NCBI GenBank assembly: GCA_963827085.1 | Contig: CAWGZY010000005.1 | Span: 186,001 to 250,000, forward strand | Direction of reading: 5' to 3' | Source: JAGVPT01 sp963827085 | Lineage (GTDB): Bacteria > Bacteroidota > Ignavibacteria > UBA10030 > UBA8401 | DNA length: 64,000 nucleotides | Shown: positions 51,817 to 61,221 of the stretch, in pieces | Position numbering within the stretch: position 1 is the first letter of the stretch | Layout: each line of letters opens with the position of its first letter | The notes under the pieces: generated by a model | Databases searched by the model: none | What the model was told of the DNA's origin: nothing | The model's input: only the letters and a program-made list of their open reading frames with translations | Made by a program: the position numbers and the translations under genes

Positions 51817-54618
51817 TCAGTGAGCCTCCAGCCAATTCTTGCCGACACCGATTTCAACCTCGATCGGGACATTAAGTTTCAACGCGTTCTTCATATTGTC
51901 TTCGACAAGTTCTTTTACGGCAGATTCTTCTTTTTTGAATACCTCGAAGACCAATTCATCGTGCACCTGCAGAAGCATTTTGCTCTGCAGGTTTTTTGTT
52001 TTCAGCCCGTTATGAATTGCGATCATCGCGAGCTTAATCATGTCGGCAGCAGTTCCCTGGATTGGCATGTTGATGGCCTGGCGTTCGGCATTTGACCGCA
52101 GGTTTGCGTTCTTGCTGTGGATGTCCGGTAAATAGCGGCGCCGGTCGAGCAGCGTTGTAACAAAACCGTCGCGCCGTACTTTCGCAATCGTGTCTGCGAT
52201 ATATTGATTGACTTTGGGAAACCGTTCGAAATATTTCGAAATGATTTCCTTCGCTTCGGTTTGAGTGACCTCCAGGCGCGACGCTAACCCGAAGGCGCCG
52301 ATGCCGTACATAATTCCAAAATTCACTTCTTTTGCTTTCCGGCGCATATCCCGCGTAACATCGCTTTGGGTCACGCCGAAAACTTTTGCGGCCGTAGTGG
52401 AATGAATATCCTCACCCAACGCAAACGCCTCGAGCAATCCTTCATCCCCGGAAATATGCGCCATGATGCGCAGCTCGATCTGTGAGTAGTCCGCCGACAT
52501 GATCTCCATTTCTTTTCCGCCGGGAATAAATGCGCGGCGTATTTCCCTGCCGATATCGGACCGGATTGGAATGTTCTGTAAGTTCGGGTCGCTGCTCGAA
52601 AGTCTTCCTGTTGCGGCTACCGTTTGATTAAACGAAGTATGAACGCGGCCCGTTGCGGGATGGATGAGCTTCGGCAGCGCGTCGACGTAGGTCGACTTCA
52701 GCTTCGAGAGCTGGCGGTATTCGAGCATCCTTTCAACGATCGGATGTTCTTTCCGCAATGCTTCCAGCACCGAGACATCGGTTGAAAAGCCGGTCTTTGT
52801 TTTTCGGACTGGCGCCAATTTCAACTTTTCAAAAAGGATCACTGAAAGCTGCTGTGTGGAGTTGATATTGAATTTTTCGCCCGCATCCGAATAAATCTGT
52901 GCCACCAAGTTGTCGAGCTGCCTCTCAAGTTCTTTCGACATCCCGGATAGGAACGCCACATCGATTTTTATTCCTGTGAATTCCATGTCTGCGAGCACAG
53001 CGATAAGAGGAAATTCTACGTCGCTGCAAAGGGATTTCATTCCCTGAGCCGCGAGTTTGTCATGAAGAATATTCGAAAGCTGGAAAGTGATATCAGCGTC
53101 CTCGGCGGAATAATTTCCAACGTCGGCAGCAGGGATGTCCCGGATATCTTTTCTCTCCTTACCTGTCCCCGTTAATTCGTCGAATGACACCATTTTATAG
53201 TTCAGGTGTTCCTTCGCAAGGATGTCGAGATTATGCTGCCCCTCTGAACGCAGCACATAGCTTGCGACCATTGTGTCGAACCCTATACCTCTTGTCCAGA
53301 TGCCTTTTCGGGAGAAGACAAGCATATCGTACTTAATATTCTGGCCGTATTTTTTTATTTTTTCGTTTTCGAAGATTGGTTTGATGTCGGCGATAATCTT
53401 TTTCAGCGGGAATGACTTTTCGTTTGAACGTTTTGCCGATGCTTTTGCAGGTTCAAACAGCGAAGCATTGTCGGAAGCCGTTTCTCTTTCAACTTCCACC
53501 GGTACGTAATATGCCTTGTTCGGCTCGAAACAGAACGAGATTCCGACGATGTGAGCCTGCAACGCATCGGTCGATGTTGTTTCAGTGTCGAACACAAATT
53601 CTCTTACCTTTTTAAGCTCGGACATCAATCGCAGATACTTAGCGTCGGAATCGACGATAATATACTCATGTGCGGAGGTCGTAATATCGTGCAGCGTAAG
53701 AGCCTGTGGGTCAAAGCTGACATCAGCGGCGGGCTCAGGCTGGTCCTCTTTTAAGCGCCGGGCAAGGCTGCGGAATTCCAGTGCGTTGTATAACGCATAA
53801 AGTGCCGGAACATTTTTCTCCGCTGATTTAAGCTTATGGAAATCGATGGAGACGGGGGCATTGATTTCGATTGTGACCAATTTTTTTGACAGCAGGGCCA
53901 TTTCTTTGTTGGACCGCAGCTTTTCCTGCAATCCTTTTTGAGGGATTTCGTCAATGTGCGCAAGAAGATTTTCAATTGTTCCGTATTTTTTTATCAACGG
54001 CTCGGCAGTTTTTGGGCCGACGCCGGCAACTCCCGGGACGTTATCCGATTGATCGCCGATGAGGCCGAGTATTTCGATGACCTGTTCCGGCGGTACGCCG
54101 AATTTTTCCATGACTCCCGATTCGTCGACAACTTCATCGTCATTTCCCCCTTTGCCGGGGCGATACAATCTCACTGTTGGCGAAACCAGCTGCATGAAAT
54201 CCTTGTCGCTGGTGACGAGGAATGTTTCGACATTTTCTTTTTCAGCTCGTTTGGCAAGCGTTCCGATAACATCATCGGCTTCGAAGCCGGGGAGTTCTAC
54301 GACGGGGACGTTGAATGCGCGAACGACATCCTTTAATGTTTCCATCATTGCGGACATATCTTCCGGCATCTTTTGCCGCGTCGCTTTGTACTCAGGATAC
54401 GCTTTATGGCGGAATGTCGGCTCGATGGTGTCGAAGACGACAGCGATGTAATCCGGCTTTTTTTCGTCCAGGATTTTATTCAGGTAATTCACAAAACCGA
54501 ACACAGCACTCGTGTTCTCCCCCTTCGAGTTCATCAACGGGTTCCGGATAAAGGCGTAGTACGAACGGTAGGCAAGAGCCATTCCATCCAGGAGATACAG
54601 GGTTGGTTTCTGTTTCAT
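51817..54618 (-). CDS. polA: DNA polymerase I
   Basis: A 933-residue full-length Pol I. The 5' nuclease domain is at ~1-290 (LLDGMALAYRSYYAF; GFEADDVIGTLA; GLIGDQSDNVPGV). The 3'-5' exonuclease domain keeps its acidic residues, D344 and E346 in FDTET, with GQNIKYD and YSAEDAD later, so it should proofread. The polymerase domain has SADYSQIELR (motif A), the O-helix region RRKAKEVNFGIMYG and QVHDELVFE (motif C). Standard repair and Okazaki-fragment polymerase. Confidence 0.97.
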   Translation of the reverse strand: MKQKPTLYLLDGMALAYRSYYAFIRNPLMNSKGENTSAVFGFVNYLNKILDEKKPDYIAVVFDTIEPTFRHKAYPEYKATRQKMPEDMSAMMETLKDVVRAFNVPVVELPGFEADDVIGTLAKRAEKENVETFLVTSDKDFMQLVSPTVRLYRPGKGGNDDEVVDESGVMEKFGVPPEQVIEILGLIGDQSDNVPGVAGVGPKTAEPLIKKYGTIENLLAHIDEIPQKGLQEKLRSNKEMALLSKKLVTIEINAPVSIDFHKLKSAEKNVPALYALYNALEFRSLARRLKEDQPEPAADVSFDPQALTLHDITTSAHEYIIVDSDAKYLRLMSELKKVREFVFDTETTSTDALQAHIVGISFCFEPNKAYYVPVEVERETASDNASLFEPAKASAKRSNEKSFPLKKIIADIKPIFENEKIKKYGQNIKYDMLVFSRKGIWTRGIGFDTMVASYVLRSEGQHNLDILAKEHLNYKMVSFDELTGTGKERKDIRDIPAADVGNYSAEDADITFQLSNILHDKLAAQGMKSLCSDVEFPLIAVLADMEFTGIKIDVAFLSGMSKELERQLDNLVAQIYSDAGEKFNINSTQQLSVILFEKLKLAPVRKTKTGFSTDVSVLEALRKEHPIVERMLEYRQLSKLKSTYVDALPKLIHPATGRVHTSFNQTVAATGRLSSSDPNLQNIPIRSDIGREIRRAFIPGGKEMEIMSADYSQIELRIMAHISGDEGLLEAFALGEDIHSTTAAKVFGVTQSDVTRDMRRKAKEVNFGIMYGIGAFGLASRLEVTQTEAKEIISKYFERFPKVNQYIADTIAKVRRDGFVTTLLDRRRYLPDIHSKNANLRSNAERQAINMPIQGTAADMIKLAMIAIHNGLKTKNLQSKMLLQVHDELVFEVFKKEESAVKELVEDNMKNALKLNVPIEVEIGVGKNWLEAH

Positions 54619-54990
54619 TGCGGCTGTGAATTAAGAAATTGAGTAACGGAAAATATACCCAAAGGGAACTCCAATTGCAAAATAATGGAAGTCGGTAACT
54701 TTAAGAACCCTTCCGAAGGGTTATCCCGAAAAGCTGTTGGAAAAACCGCAGCCCTTCTGTATATTCTTAACTGCTGTTACGCAAAAATCTTTTTAAAACA
54801 CCCCTAAATCCCCTCTCGTCATCGCACGAGCAACACACAGAGGGGACTTGCCCCGCCGCTCCCCACTGTGCGTGAGCGTGTGGCGAAAGCGAGAGGGGTT
54901 GGGGGTGTGTCTGTTGTTGAGTGGAGCGCTTCTTTCACGAATTCTTCAGAATACGTAACATCAATTCTTAGCTAAAAAAACACCTCCATC
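54619..54990. other. divergent intergenic region between polA and the DMT gene
   Basis: No gene seen. It contains the small palindrome AACCCTTCCGAAGGGTT (about 54708-54724) and the larger inverted repeat at 54798-54909. No promoter stands out. Confidence 0.5.
54798..54909. repeat. CCCC-rich intergenic palindrome (family 3)
   Basis: Left arm ACACCCC-TAAA-TCCCCTCTCG (54798-54818) and right arm CGAGAGGGGTTGGGGGTGTG (54890-54909) are imperfect inverses; the centre also has smaller inverted segments. Similar CCCCTAAATCCCC elements are common interspersed repeats in many bacterial genomes. Confidence 0.8.
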
Positions 54991-55848
54991 ATGATCTATT
55001 TCCTCATCTTCATCCAAGTTCTGCTTGCAAGCGGAACACATCTTGTCGCGAAAGCGGTCGTGGTAGACATTGAGCCGGTAACATTGACGTTTCTGCGAAC
55101 ATGCGTATCAAGCGCTGCGCTGGCCATTCTCTTTATCATCAAAGAAAAAAGAATAAAAATCCTGAAAGCAGATTACGGAAAAATGTTGTGGCTATCATTC
55201 GTTGTTATTCCGTTGAACCAGTTCCTCTTTCTGTACGGAATAAAGTTCACAACCGCCGCAAATGCCGCTTTGCTGTATGCGACGACTCCCGTGCTCGTGC
55301 TTGTCTTCTCGCATCTCATGCTCGGCGAGAAATTGACAAAGCGGAAGATAGCAGGAGTGCTGATCGCATTTTGCGGCGTAGCGCTCATAATTTTTGAACA
55401 CGGAGTGAGCTTCTCTTCGGACTATACCTATGGAAACGTCGTTATGTTTATTGCAGTCATTGCATGGTCATTGTACACGATCCAGGGAAAACCATTGGTG
55501 GTGAAATACGGCCCTTTTCACATCGCGTCGCTCTCGATGATCGGGGGAATGGTGCTCTTCCTGCCATTAGGAATTTACGGTGTAAGCCGATTCGACCTTT
55601 CTACGCTGACGGTTTTTCATTGGGAAGGGATTTTATATTTAGGCCTCGGTACGTCTGTTGTTTCGTATTTTCTGTGGTACTATGCGATAGGGAAATTGGA
55701 GACAACGAAGGTGGCAATATTTGCAAATGCCCAACCAATCGTAACAAGCGTTCTATCGTACCTCTTCCTTCATCAATTGATAAGCAAGCATTTTGTCGTT
55801 GGAGCTGTTATTACCCTCTTGGGCGTAGTTCTCACGGAACTGGGATAA
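54991..55848 (+). CDS. DMT-family (EamA) transporter
   Basis: A 285-residue protein with ten hydrophobic segments in two homologous EamA halves (residues ~1-135 and ~145-285). ATTPVLVLVFSHLMLGEKLT ends the first half and ANAQPIVTSVLSYLFLHQLI the second; both carry the conserved Pro and Glu/His pattern of drug/metabolite exporters. Substrate unknown. Confidence 0.9.
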   Translation: MIYFLIFIQVLLASGTHLVAKAVVVDIEPVTLTFLRTCVSSAALAILFIIKEKRIKILKADYGKMLWLSFVVIPLNQFLFLYGIKFTTAANAALLYATTPVLVLVFSHLMLGEKLTKRKIAGVLIAFCGVALIIFEHGVSFSSDYTYGNVVMFIAVIAWSLYTIQGKPLVVKYGPFHIASLSMIGGMVLFLPLGIYGVSRFDLSTLTVFHWEGILYLGLGTSVVSYFLWYYAIGKLETTKVAIFANAQPIVTSVLSYLFLHQLISKHFVVGAVITLLGVVLTELG

Positions 55849-55904
55849 AAAATTCATACTCCGTGCTATGCTAGTGCTGCTTCTAACATTAATGCTTGTA
55901 TTAT

Positions 55905-55987
55905 TACCGCAAAGGACGCTAAGGCTGCAAAGAAATTTTTGTAAAAATACTAAGAAATCCTTGCGGCCTGAGCGACCTTGGCGGTGA
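55905..55987. repeat. ACCGCAAAGG-type palindrome (related to family 1)
   Basis: TACCGCAAAGGACGCTAAGG and, inverted, CCTGAGCGACCTTGGCGGTG pair with regular single mismatches over about 30 bp, around an AT-rich centre. The repeated AAGG units recall the CACTAAG palindromes elsewhere in the window. Confidence 0.75.
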
Positions 55988-56079
55988 ATTGTCTATTGTA
56001 AAATACATTTGTTTTTTTGGGAACGGCACTAGTCTTTCTGATATATCAATCACTTCCAGCGATCCCTTCAAATTTCCCC

Positions 56080-56107
56080 TTGACTTTATTTCATTGATTG
56101 CTATATT
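56080..56107 (+). promoter_or_regulatory. probable promoter of the lytic transglycosylase gene
   Basis: TTGACT (56080-56085), 16-nt spacer, TATATT (56102-56107). It is 42 nt before the start codon at 56149. Confidence 0.6.
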
Positions 56108-56148
56108 TCTATATAGATAGGGTTTCTTTCCAACAACTTTGAGGAGTA

Positions 56149-58641
56149 ATGTCGAGACGATCATTTTGGTTACTATCCTTCTCCTTCATCATTTTTGCCC
56201 CATGGGCATCAAGTTGGCCCATTCTGAATGCCCAACCGCTTGAGCAAACTTTCAGAATTGATGCACCTCTTCTAGCCTCCGCATTTCTCCAATCTGTCAA
56301 ATCGCCCGTCAGCTCGGATTTCAAGGACACTGCTTCTTCCACTTCGCCGGTAGCAGGCATCGATTCAAAGGTCGCCAAAAACGGGTCAGACTCGGCCACT
56401 GTTGCGGTGTCTGACTCGACGGATGAGGGGGACGAAACGGTTATTGCGGTGCGCCTGGAATCGGCACGGCAGCATTATCTCTCCGCGCTCCAAGCGCAAA
56501 CGATGGGTGATTCTGTGCTCTCTGCCGATGAGTTTGAGCAAGCGATCGGAATCCTCAACGAGATCAGCTATTATCCGGATATCGAGAACAATCAGGAATA
56601 CAACGACCTGAGCCGAAGCGTCGTCGAAGACTACGAGAAATATATTGCAAGCATCGATGAGGTGGGGCCGCAGAGTTCTATTTTTGCGTTGCGCGAGAAA
56701 CTGAACCTCGACATTGAGAACATCGATATTTCACATGTCAAAATACCGAATGTGCCCATTCCCGAAACCACGATTCCAATGAAAATGAACGACCTTGTCG
56801 AAAGGAACATCATGTTTTTTATCGATAAAGGCCGGGAACATTTTGAACGATGGCTCTACCTTTCAGGAAAATATTTTCCGGCTATCGGTCGGATTTTTAC
56901 GGAAGAGGGCGTGCCGAAAGAAATGATGTATCTTTCGATGATGGAGAGCGGGTTGAATCCATCTGCGAGGTCATGGGCGAAAGCCGTCGGAATGTGGCAA
57001 TTCATGAAGGGGACCGGTGCATTGTATGGCCTGAAGGGAAATTACTGGTATGACGAGAGGCGCGATTATGAAAAAGCAACCCGTGCAGCCGCTCGTTATT
57101 TAAAAGACCTTCACGATCAATACGGCGATTGGCAGCTCGCGATTGCAGCATACAATTCGGGAGGAGGAAGAATAAACAGGGGAATCCGGAGGAGCCACAC
57201 GAACGATTATTGGTCTATGCGTCGTTTTTTGCCGCGCGAGACGCGGAATTACGTGCCGCAATATATCGCCGTTTCGTTGATGGCAATGAATCCGGAAGCA
57301 TACGGATTCAAAGGTGTGCCGCGTGCCGACAGCCTGTCGTATGAGTATGTTACCGTGGACGACTGCGTTGACCTTGATGTGTTGGCCGATTGTGCTGGGA
57401 CAACTGCGGAAACGTTGAGAGAATTGAATCCGGAATTGATCCAGTGGTGCACGCCTCCGAATTATCGCGGCTATAAGCTGAGGATTCCTGACGGTTCATC
57501 GGATGCTTTTTCGAAGAAGTATGCTCAAATTCCCGACGACCAGAAGCGTCAATGGGCAGAACACAAAATACGCCGCGGAGATACGCCGGGGGGTATCGCA
57601 CGGAAGTACGGTATCGCAACGTCGGTACTGCTTGAAGTCAATAAGCTCTCAAAAAGGAGCAGGCTGAAAATCGGAAACTATCTTATTATTCCGATTTCGA
57701 AAAAAAGATTACTTGCTGCAAATACTGAGCCCGCTGCCCAACAGGGACCAGAACCCGTCGCCCAAAAGGAGACCGAGCCTGTTCAGAAAACGAGAGTAGT
57801 TGCTCCACGAGTCCATCGGCACCGGACCCTCGTGCCGGAGGGCCGGGATAAAGTTGCGTATGTGGTGAAAAGGAAGGATACGCTCGGGCATATTGCTGAA
57901 TGGTTCGATGTGCGGGCCAGCGATTTACGAAATTGGAACAACATTCCATATGGACGTTCGATCCAGATCGGTCAAACGATTACCGTGTGGGTGCCGTCAG
58001 AAAAATTAGATCAATATGCAAAAATTGCCGCGATGAGTTTTGAACAGAAAAACTCGTTGAAAAGCACTCCTCAGCCGAAATTACCGGCGGGTGTAAGCGC
58101 TGGCGATCAGGTTGATGATCGGAACCATTGGGTTCAACACGTTGTAAAAAGGGGGGAGACACTCGAAAAAATTGCCGGTGATTACAATGTCGCCATTGCC
58201 GATCTGAAGAGTTGGAACAAATTGCGGCGGAGCAGGATTTATGCAGGCCAAACCCTTGAAGTCTATGTTGAACCGTCAGCCGGCGTATCGGCAGAGCCCG
58301 CGCCGGTTCAAAAACAGGAACCTGTAAAATCAACCCCTGTAAAGCAGAAGACGATACGGCATAAGGTGAAGAGGGGAGAGACGCTTGAGAAGATTGCAGG
58401 AATGTACAATGTATCGATTGCAGATATAAAAAAATGGAATAATCTCACCACCTCCCGTGTCCTTTCAGGCAGGAGATTAAAAATTCGGCTCACTTCAGAA
58501 AATATAGATTACTATCGCGTCCGCACCGGCGATACATTGTGGGATATATCGAAAAAATTCGGCGTTTCGGTTGATGAGATCCAACGGTGGAATGCGTTGG
58601 CCGATATAAGGGCTGGAGACAAGCTCGTCATTTACCATTGA
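56149..58641 (+). CDS. MltD-like lytic transglycosylase with five LysM domains
   Basis: An 830-residue exported murein enzyme. An N-terminal hydrophobic segment (LLSFSFIIFAPWASSWPI) acts as signal peptide. After a Ser-rich and helical region comes the SLT domain at ~225-400, with the catalytic Glu E266 in MMESGLNPSA, then KAVGMWQFM and AIAAYNSGGGRI. Five clear LysM repeats follow (starting RRGDTPGGIA, KRKDTLGHIA, KRGETLEKIA twice, RTGDTLWDIS), plus a weaker unit right after the SLT domain. It cuts peptidoglycan glycan strands; the long LysM array should hold it on the wall. MltD usually has two or three LysM, so five is large. Confidence 0.93.
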   Translation: MSRRSFWLLSFSFIIFAPWASSWPILNAQPLEQTFRIDAPLLASAFLQSVKSPVSSDFKDTASSTSPVAGIDSKVAKNGSDSATVAVSDSTDEGDETVIAVRLESARQHYLSALQAQTMGDSVLSADEFEQAIGILNEISYYPDIENNQEYNDLSRSVVEDYEKYIASIDEVGPQSSIFALREKLNLDIENIDISHVKIPNVPIPETTIPMKMNDLVERNIMFFIDKGREHFERWLYLSGKYFPAIGRIFTEEGVPKEMMYLSMMESGLNPSARSWAKAVGMWQFMKGTGALYGLKGNYWYDERRDYEKATRAAARYLKDLHDQYGDWQLAIAAYNSGGGRINRGIRRSHTNDYWSMRRFLPRETRNYVPQYIAVSLMAMNPEAYGFKGVPRADSLSYEYVTVDDCVDLDVLADCAGTTAETLRELNPELIQWCTPPNYRGYKLRIPDGSSDAFSKKYAQIPDDQKRQWAEHKIRRGDTPGGIARKYGIATSVLLEVNKLSKRSRLKIGNYLIIPISKKRLLAANTEPAAQQGPEPVAQKETEPVQKTRVVAPRVHRHRTLVPEGRDKVAYVVKRKDTLGHIAEWFDVRASDLRNWNNIPYGRSIQIGQTITVWVPSEKLDQYAKIAAMSFEQKNSLKSTPQPKLPAGVSAGDQVDDRNHWVQHVVKRGETLEKIAGDYNVAIADLKSWNKLRRSRIYAGQTLEVYVEPSAGVSAEPAPVQKQEPVKSTPVKQKTIRHKVKRGETLEKIAGMYNVSIADIKKWNNLTTSRVLSGRRLKIRLTSENIDYYRVRTGDTLWDISKKFGVSVDEIQRWNALADIRAGDKLVIYH

Positions 58642-58687
58642 CATCGTTACCGCAATATTGCTTCTGTGTTAAATAATATTTCCCGCC

Positions 58688-58716
58688 TTGATTCTTTTTC
58701 AAGATGCGTGTATATT
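58688..58716 (+). promoter_or_regulatory. promoter-like sequence before the T9SS genes
   Basis: TTGATT (58688-58693), 17-nt spacer, TATATT (58711-58716). It would give a leader of more than 400 nt before the first intact gene, and may be the promoter of the decayed gene inside that leader. Confidence 0.45.
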
Positions 58717-58925
58717 CCTACCGCGACGTATGTGATCTGCAAAGCTCGCCGTTCTTCTAAAAGCTAATTTCCGAGGAGAAATCCACTTTTACTTTTTGGT
58801 ACCCCTTGCAAACGCAGTTCTTTCGAAATATCATCGTTCTATTGCGAGCACTATACGTCCGCGCAGAACAGAGTCCCTCTCGGACCAATTCTGGCCGACC
58901 TTCTCCTATTCCCCCGAAAAAAATA

Positions 58926-59090
58926 ACCGATAGTGATGCGACGGAATACATCGGCAAAGTACGTATGACGATCACGTACATGGTACAGAACGTCAACAAC
59001 GATACGATCGACGGGATGTACGTCGGGCTGCGGAATGAAGGCGTCGGAGGATATGAAAATCAGGGGTTCGAATCAGGTGCCTCTTTTTTC
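58926..59090 (+). pseudogene. remnant of a T9SS-exported protein paralogue
   Basis: This stretch reads VRMTITYMVQNVNNDTIDGM followed by YVGLRNEG, which resembles FFVILTFKLTNTGTTPIDSM and FVGFVDD of the intact gene 59144-61165 (a common segment of this surface-protein family). It lacks a signal peptide and any C-terminal sorting domain, and it ends after about 55 residues of similarity. I read it as what is left of a related gene. Confidence 0.55.
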
Positions 59091-59143
59091 AGTACTTCGA
59101 TTTTATTTGCCTCTCTGCCGGTAAGCAATAAATGTGCGTTGTT

Positions 59144-61165
59144 ATGAAGTACAATAAATTCCTTTTTGCCGTTTTGTCGATAGCCAATTTCGTTCAGGCT
59201 CAGGTTTCCGATAACAGCTACACGAACATCGGCAATATCGGTTTGGCGGTAACGAGTTTCGGCAGCATAGGGAATGAGTTCAACGCATCCTTCTGGCCTG
59301 CGCAGCCATCATGCGAGTATCCGTTTTCTCCCGTACGTTCACGAATAGAACACCTCTTCAACGGAGGATTATGGGTTGGAGGGTACAGGAACGGGCAGGG
59401 ACCTTTTGTCAGCACCGTGACCACAGATTATTACAGCAATCCTTCCGAGTTTACGCAGCCCTTAAACAGCGGGCTGACCCAGCGAAGTTCGCTTCTCAAT
59501 TCACGCTATTATTCTCCCAATGCGGTCAGTCATCAGGATTTCGTCGCAGATTTTACTGACTCTAACACGGTTGATCCGGGAACGAATCAGGTACTGATCG
59601 GCCATAATCCATTGAACGTTTCTGTCCACGAGGAGACGTATGCATGGGAATATCCGATAGCGAATTTTTTCGTTATTCTGACTTTTAAGCTTACAAACAC
59701 GGGCACAACTCCTATCGATTCGATGTTCGTTGGGTTCGTCGACGATTTCGCGGTTCGGAACACCAACTATAGACTGCCGACGGAAGGGACATCTTTCTAT
59801 AGCGGGACGGGAATCGGTTATGTCGATTCATTGCGGTTGGCGTACGCGTTCGATGCGGAACATCACGCGAGCGACTTGCCGACTGATAATTATGTTTCGA
59901 TAAAACTTCTCGGCGTCGATCCCTTAGGTTCTATCATTATGTCGCAGCCGGCATACCTTGACTCGATAAACAAGTATACTCACTTTTCCGCATGGCAGTT
60001 CAGGTTATCGACGGGAGATGCAAACCTTCTCTCACCCGGGACGGACGCTCTACGTTTTGAGAAGATGGAAACGTCATTGCCGTCCGATTACTACAACAAT
60101 CCGAAGAATGCAAGCTATCTCGGCGCGGCCGGAAACAGGTACGCGCTTCTCTCGGTCGGGCCGGCAGAGCTGCTGCCCGGTTCATCCATCACGGTTGCGT
60201 TTGCGATCGTGTGTGCCCCGAAACTCGATACGGGAATTCCGACCGATTATCAAAATAATGTCGCCGCGTCGAGAAAAACATTGTATGATAATGCGACATG
60301 GGCGCAGCGAACTTATAACGGAGAAACCATTAACGGACAAATTACTCGTTATATTTTTCCGAATATTCTTCCGCCGCCTCATGTGCACGTCGACCCCGGC
60401 AACCAACAGGCGACGATCTATTGGGACGACACTGCGGAAACTGTCATCGATCCGCTTTTGAACCGGAAAAATTTTGAAGGCTACAGGCTTTACAAGTCAA
60501 TACCCGGTTATGACTTCCAAGGAATTCAAAACCCTTATCAGGAAATTGCCGATTTTGATTTGATAGATTCCATAGGGCTGGACGCAGGAATGCCCATGAA
60601 ATTGAATCCGCCGAAACAATTTCCGGGCGATCCGTCCTACTATGTCTATAAATATAACGTTCCGTATTTGCTGAACGGCTGGCAATATCTATTCGGAGTC
60701 GAGGCGTATGACAAGGGAGATCCGGCTTCAGGAACACCGAGCCAAACTTCCATTCGTGCGACGGACAAAGTTTTTCCCGGCCCCCCCGCGGCAACCGGCG
60801 ATTCGCTTACGATCGGAGTATTCCCGAATCCTTATTATACCAGAGCAACCTGGGACGGCGTCGGCGAGCGCGAAAGGAAAATCTATTTTTATAATCTTCC
60901 CCCGAGATGCGAGATCAGGATCTATACGATCGCGGGCGATATCGTAGCGACGCTTCAGCACGATGCGGCAACCTACAACGGCTCCGACATACAGTGGTTC
61001 CAGCATTATGATTCAGACAATTCGCAGAGAATGCCGGGCGGCTTGCACGCTTGGAATTTGATAACCGACGCAGATCAGGCAATCGCAACCGGACTTTATT
61101 TGTTCACGGTGAAGAATTTAAGCAGTGGAGAAATTAAACGAGGAAAATTTTTAATAATAAAATAG
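59144..61165 (+). CDS. T9SS-exported surface protein
   Basis: A 673-residue exported protein. ATG 59144 gives a standard signal peptide (MKYNKFLFAVLSIANFVQAQ); the in-frame ATG at 59132 adds four residues. The middle part has the FFVILTFKLTNTGTTPIDSM module seen in many Ignavibacteria surface proteins, a Fn3-like segment (PPPHVHVDPGNQQATIYWDD) and GVFPNPYYTRATWDG near 560. The C-terminus is a sorting domain of type IX secretion (NLSSGEIKRGKFLIIK). Function unknown; probably released or bound to the cell surface. Confidence 0.85.
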   Translation: MKYNKFLFAVLSIANFVQAQVSDNSYTNIGNIGLAVTSFGSIGNEFNASFWPAQPSCEYPFSPVRSRIEHLFNGGLWVGGYRNGQGPFVSTVTTDYYSNPSEFTQPLNSGLTQRSSLLNSRYYSPNAVSHQDFVADFTDSNTVDPGTNQVLIGHNPLNVSVHEETYAWEYPIANFFVILTFKLTNTGTTPIDSMFVGFVDDFAVRNTNYRLPTEGTSFYSGTGIGYVDSLRLAYAFDAEHHASDLPTDNYVSIKLLGVDPLGSIIMSQPAYLDSINKYTHFSAWQFRLSTGDANLLSPGTDALRFEKMETSLPSDYYNNPKNASYLGAAGNRYALLSVGPAELLPGSSITVAFAIVCAPKLDTGIPTDYQNNVAASRKTLYDNATWAQRTYNGETINGQITRYIFPNILPPPHVHVDPGNQQATIYWDDTAETVIDPLLNRKNFEGYRLYKSIPGYDFQGIQNPYQEIADFDLIDSIGLDAGMPMKLNPPKQFPGDPSYYVYKYNVPYLLNGWQYLFGVEAYDKGDPASGTPSQTSIRATDKVFPGPPAATGDSLTIGVFPNPYYTRATWDGVGERERKIYFYNLPPRCEIRIYTIAGDIVATLQHDAATYNGSDIQWFQHYDSDNSQRMPGGLHAWNLITDADQAIATGLYLFTVKNLSSGEIKRGKFLIIK

Positions 61166-61221
61166 ATGTAAAATGCCGCAGACCACGCGAAGTGTTCTGC
61201 TAAAAAACAAGGAGGATTGAA

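Larger units (their letters stand above)
58642..59143 (+). other. intergenic region with promoter and decayed coding sequence
   Basis: Contains a promoter-like sequence (58688-58716) and a remnant of a T9SS-family gene (58926-59090). Nothing else stands out. Confidence 0.5.
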
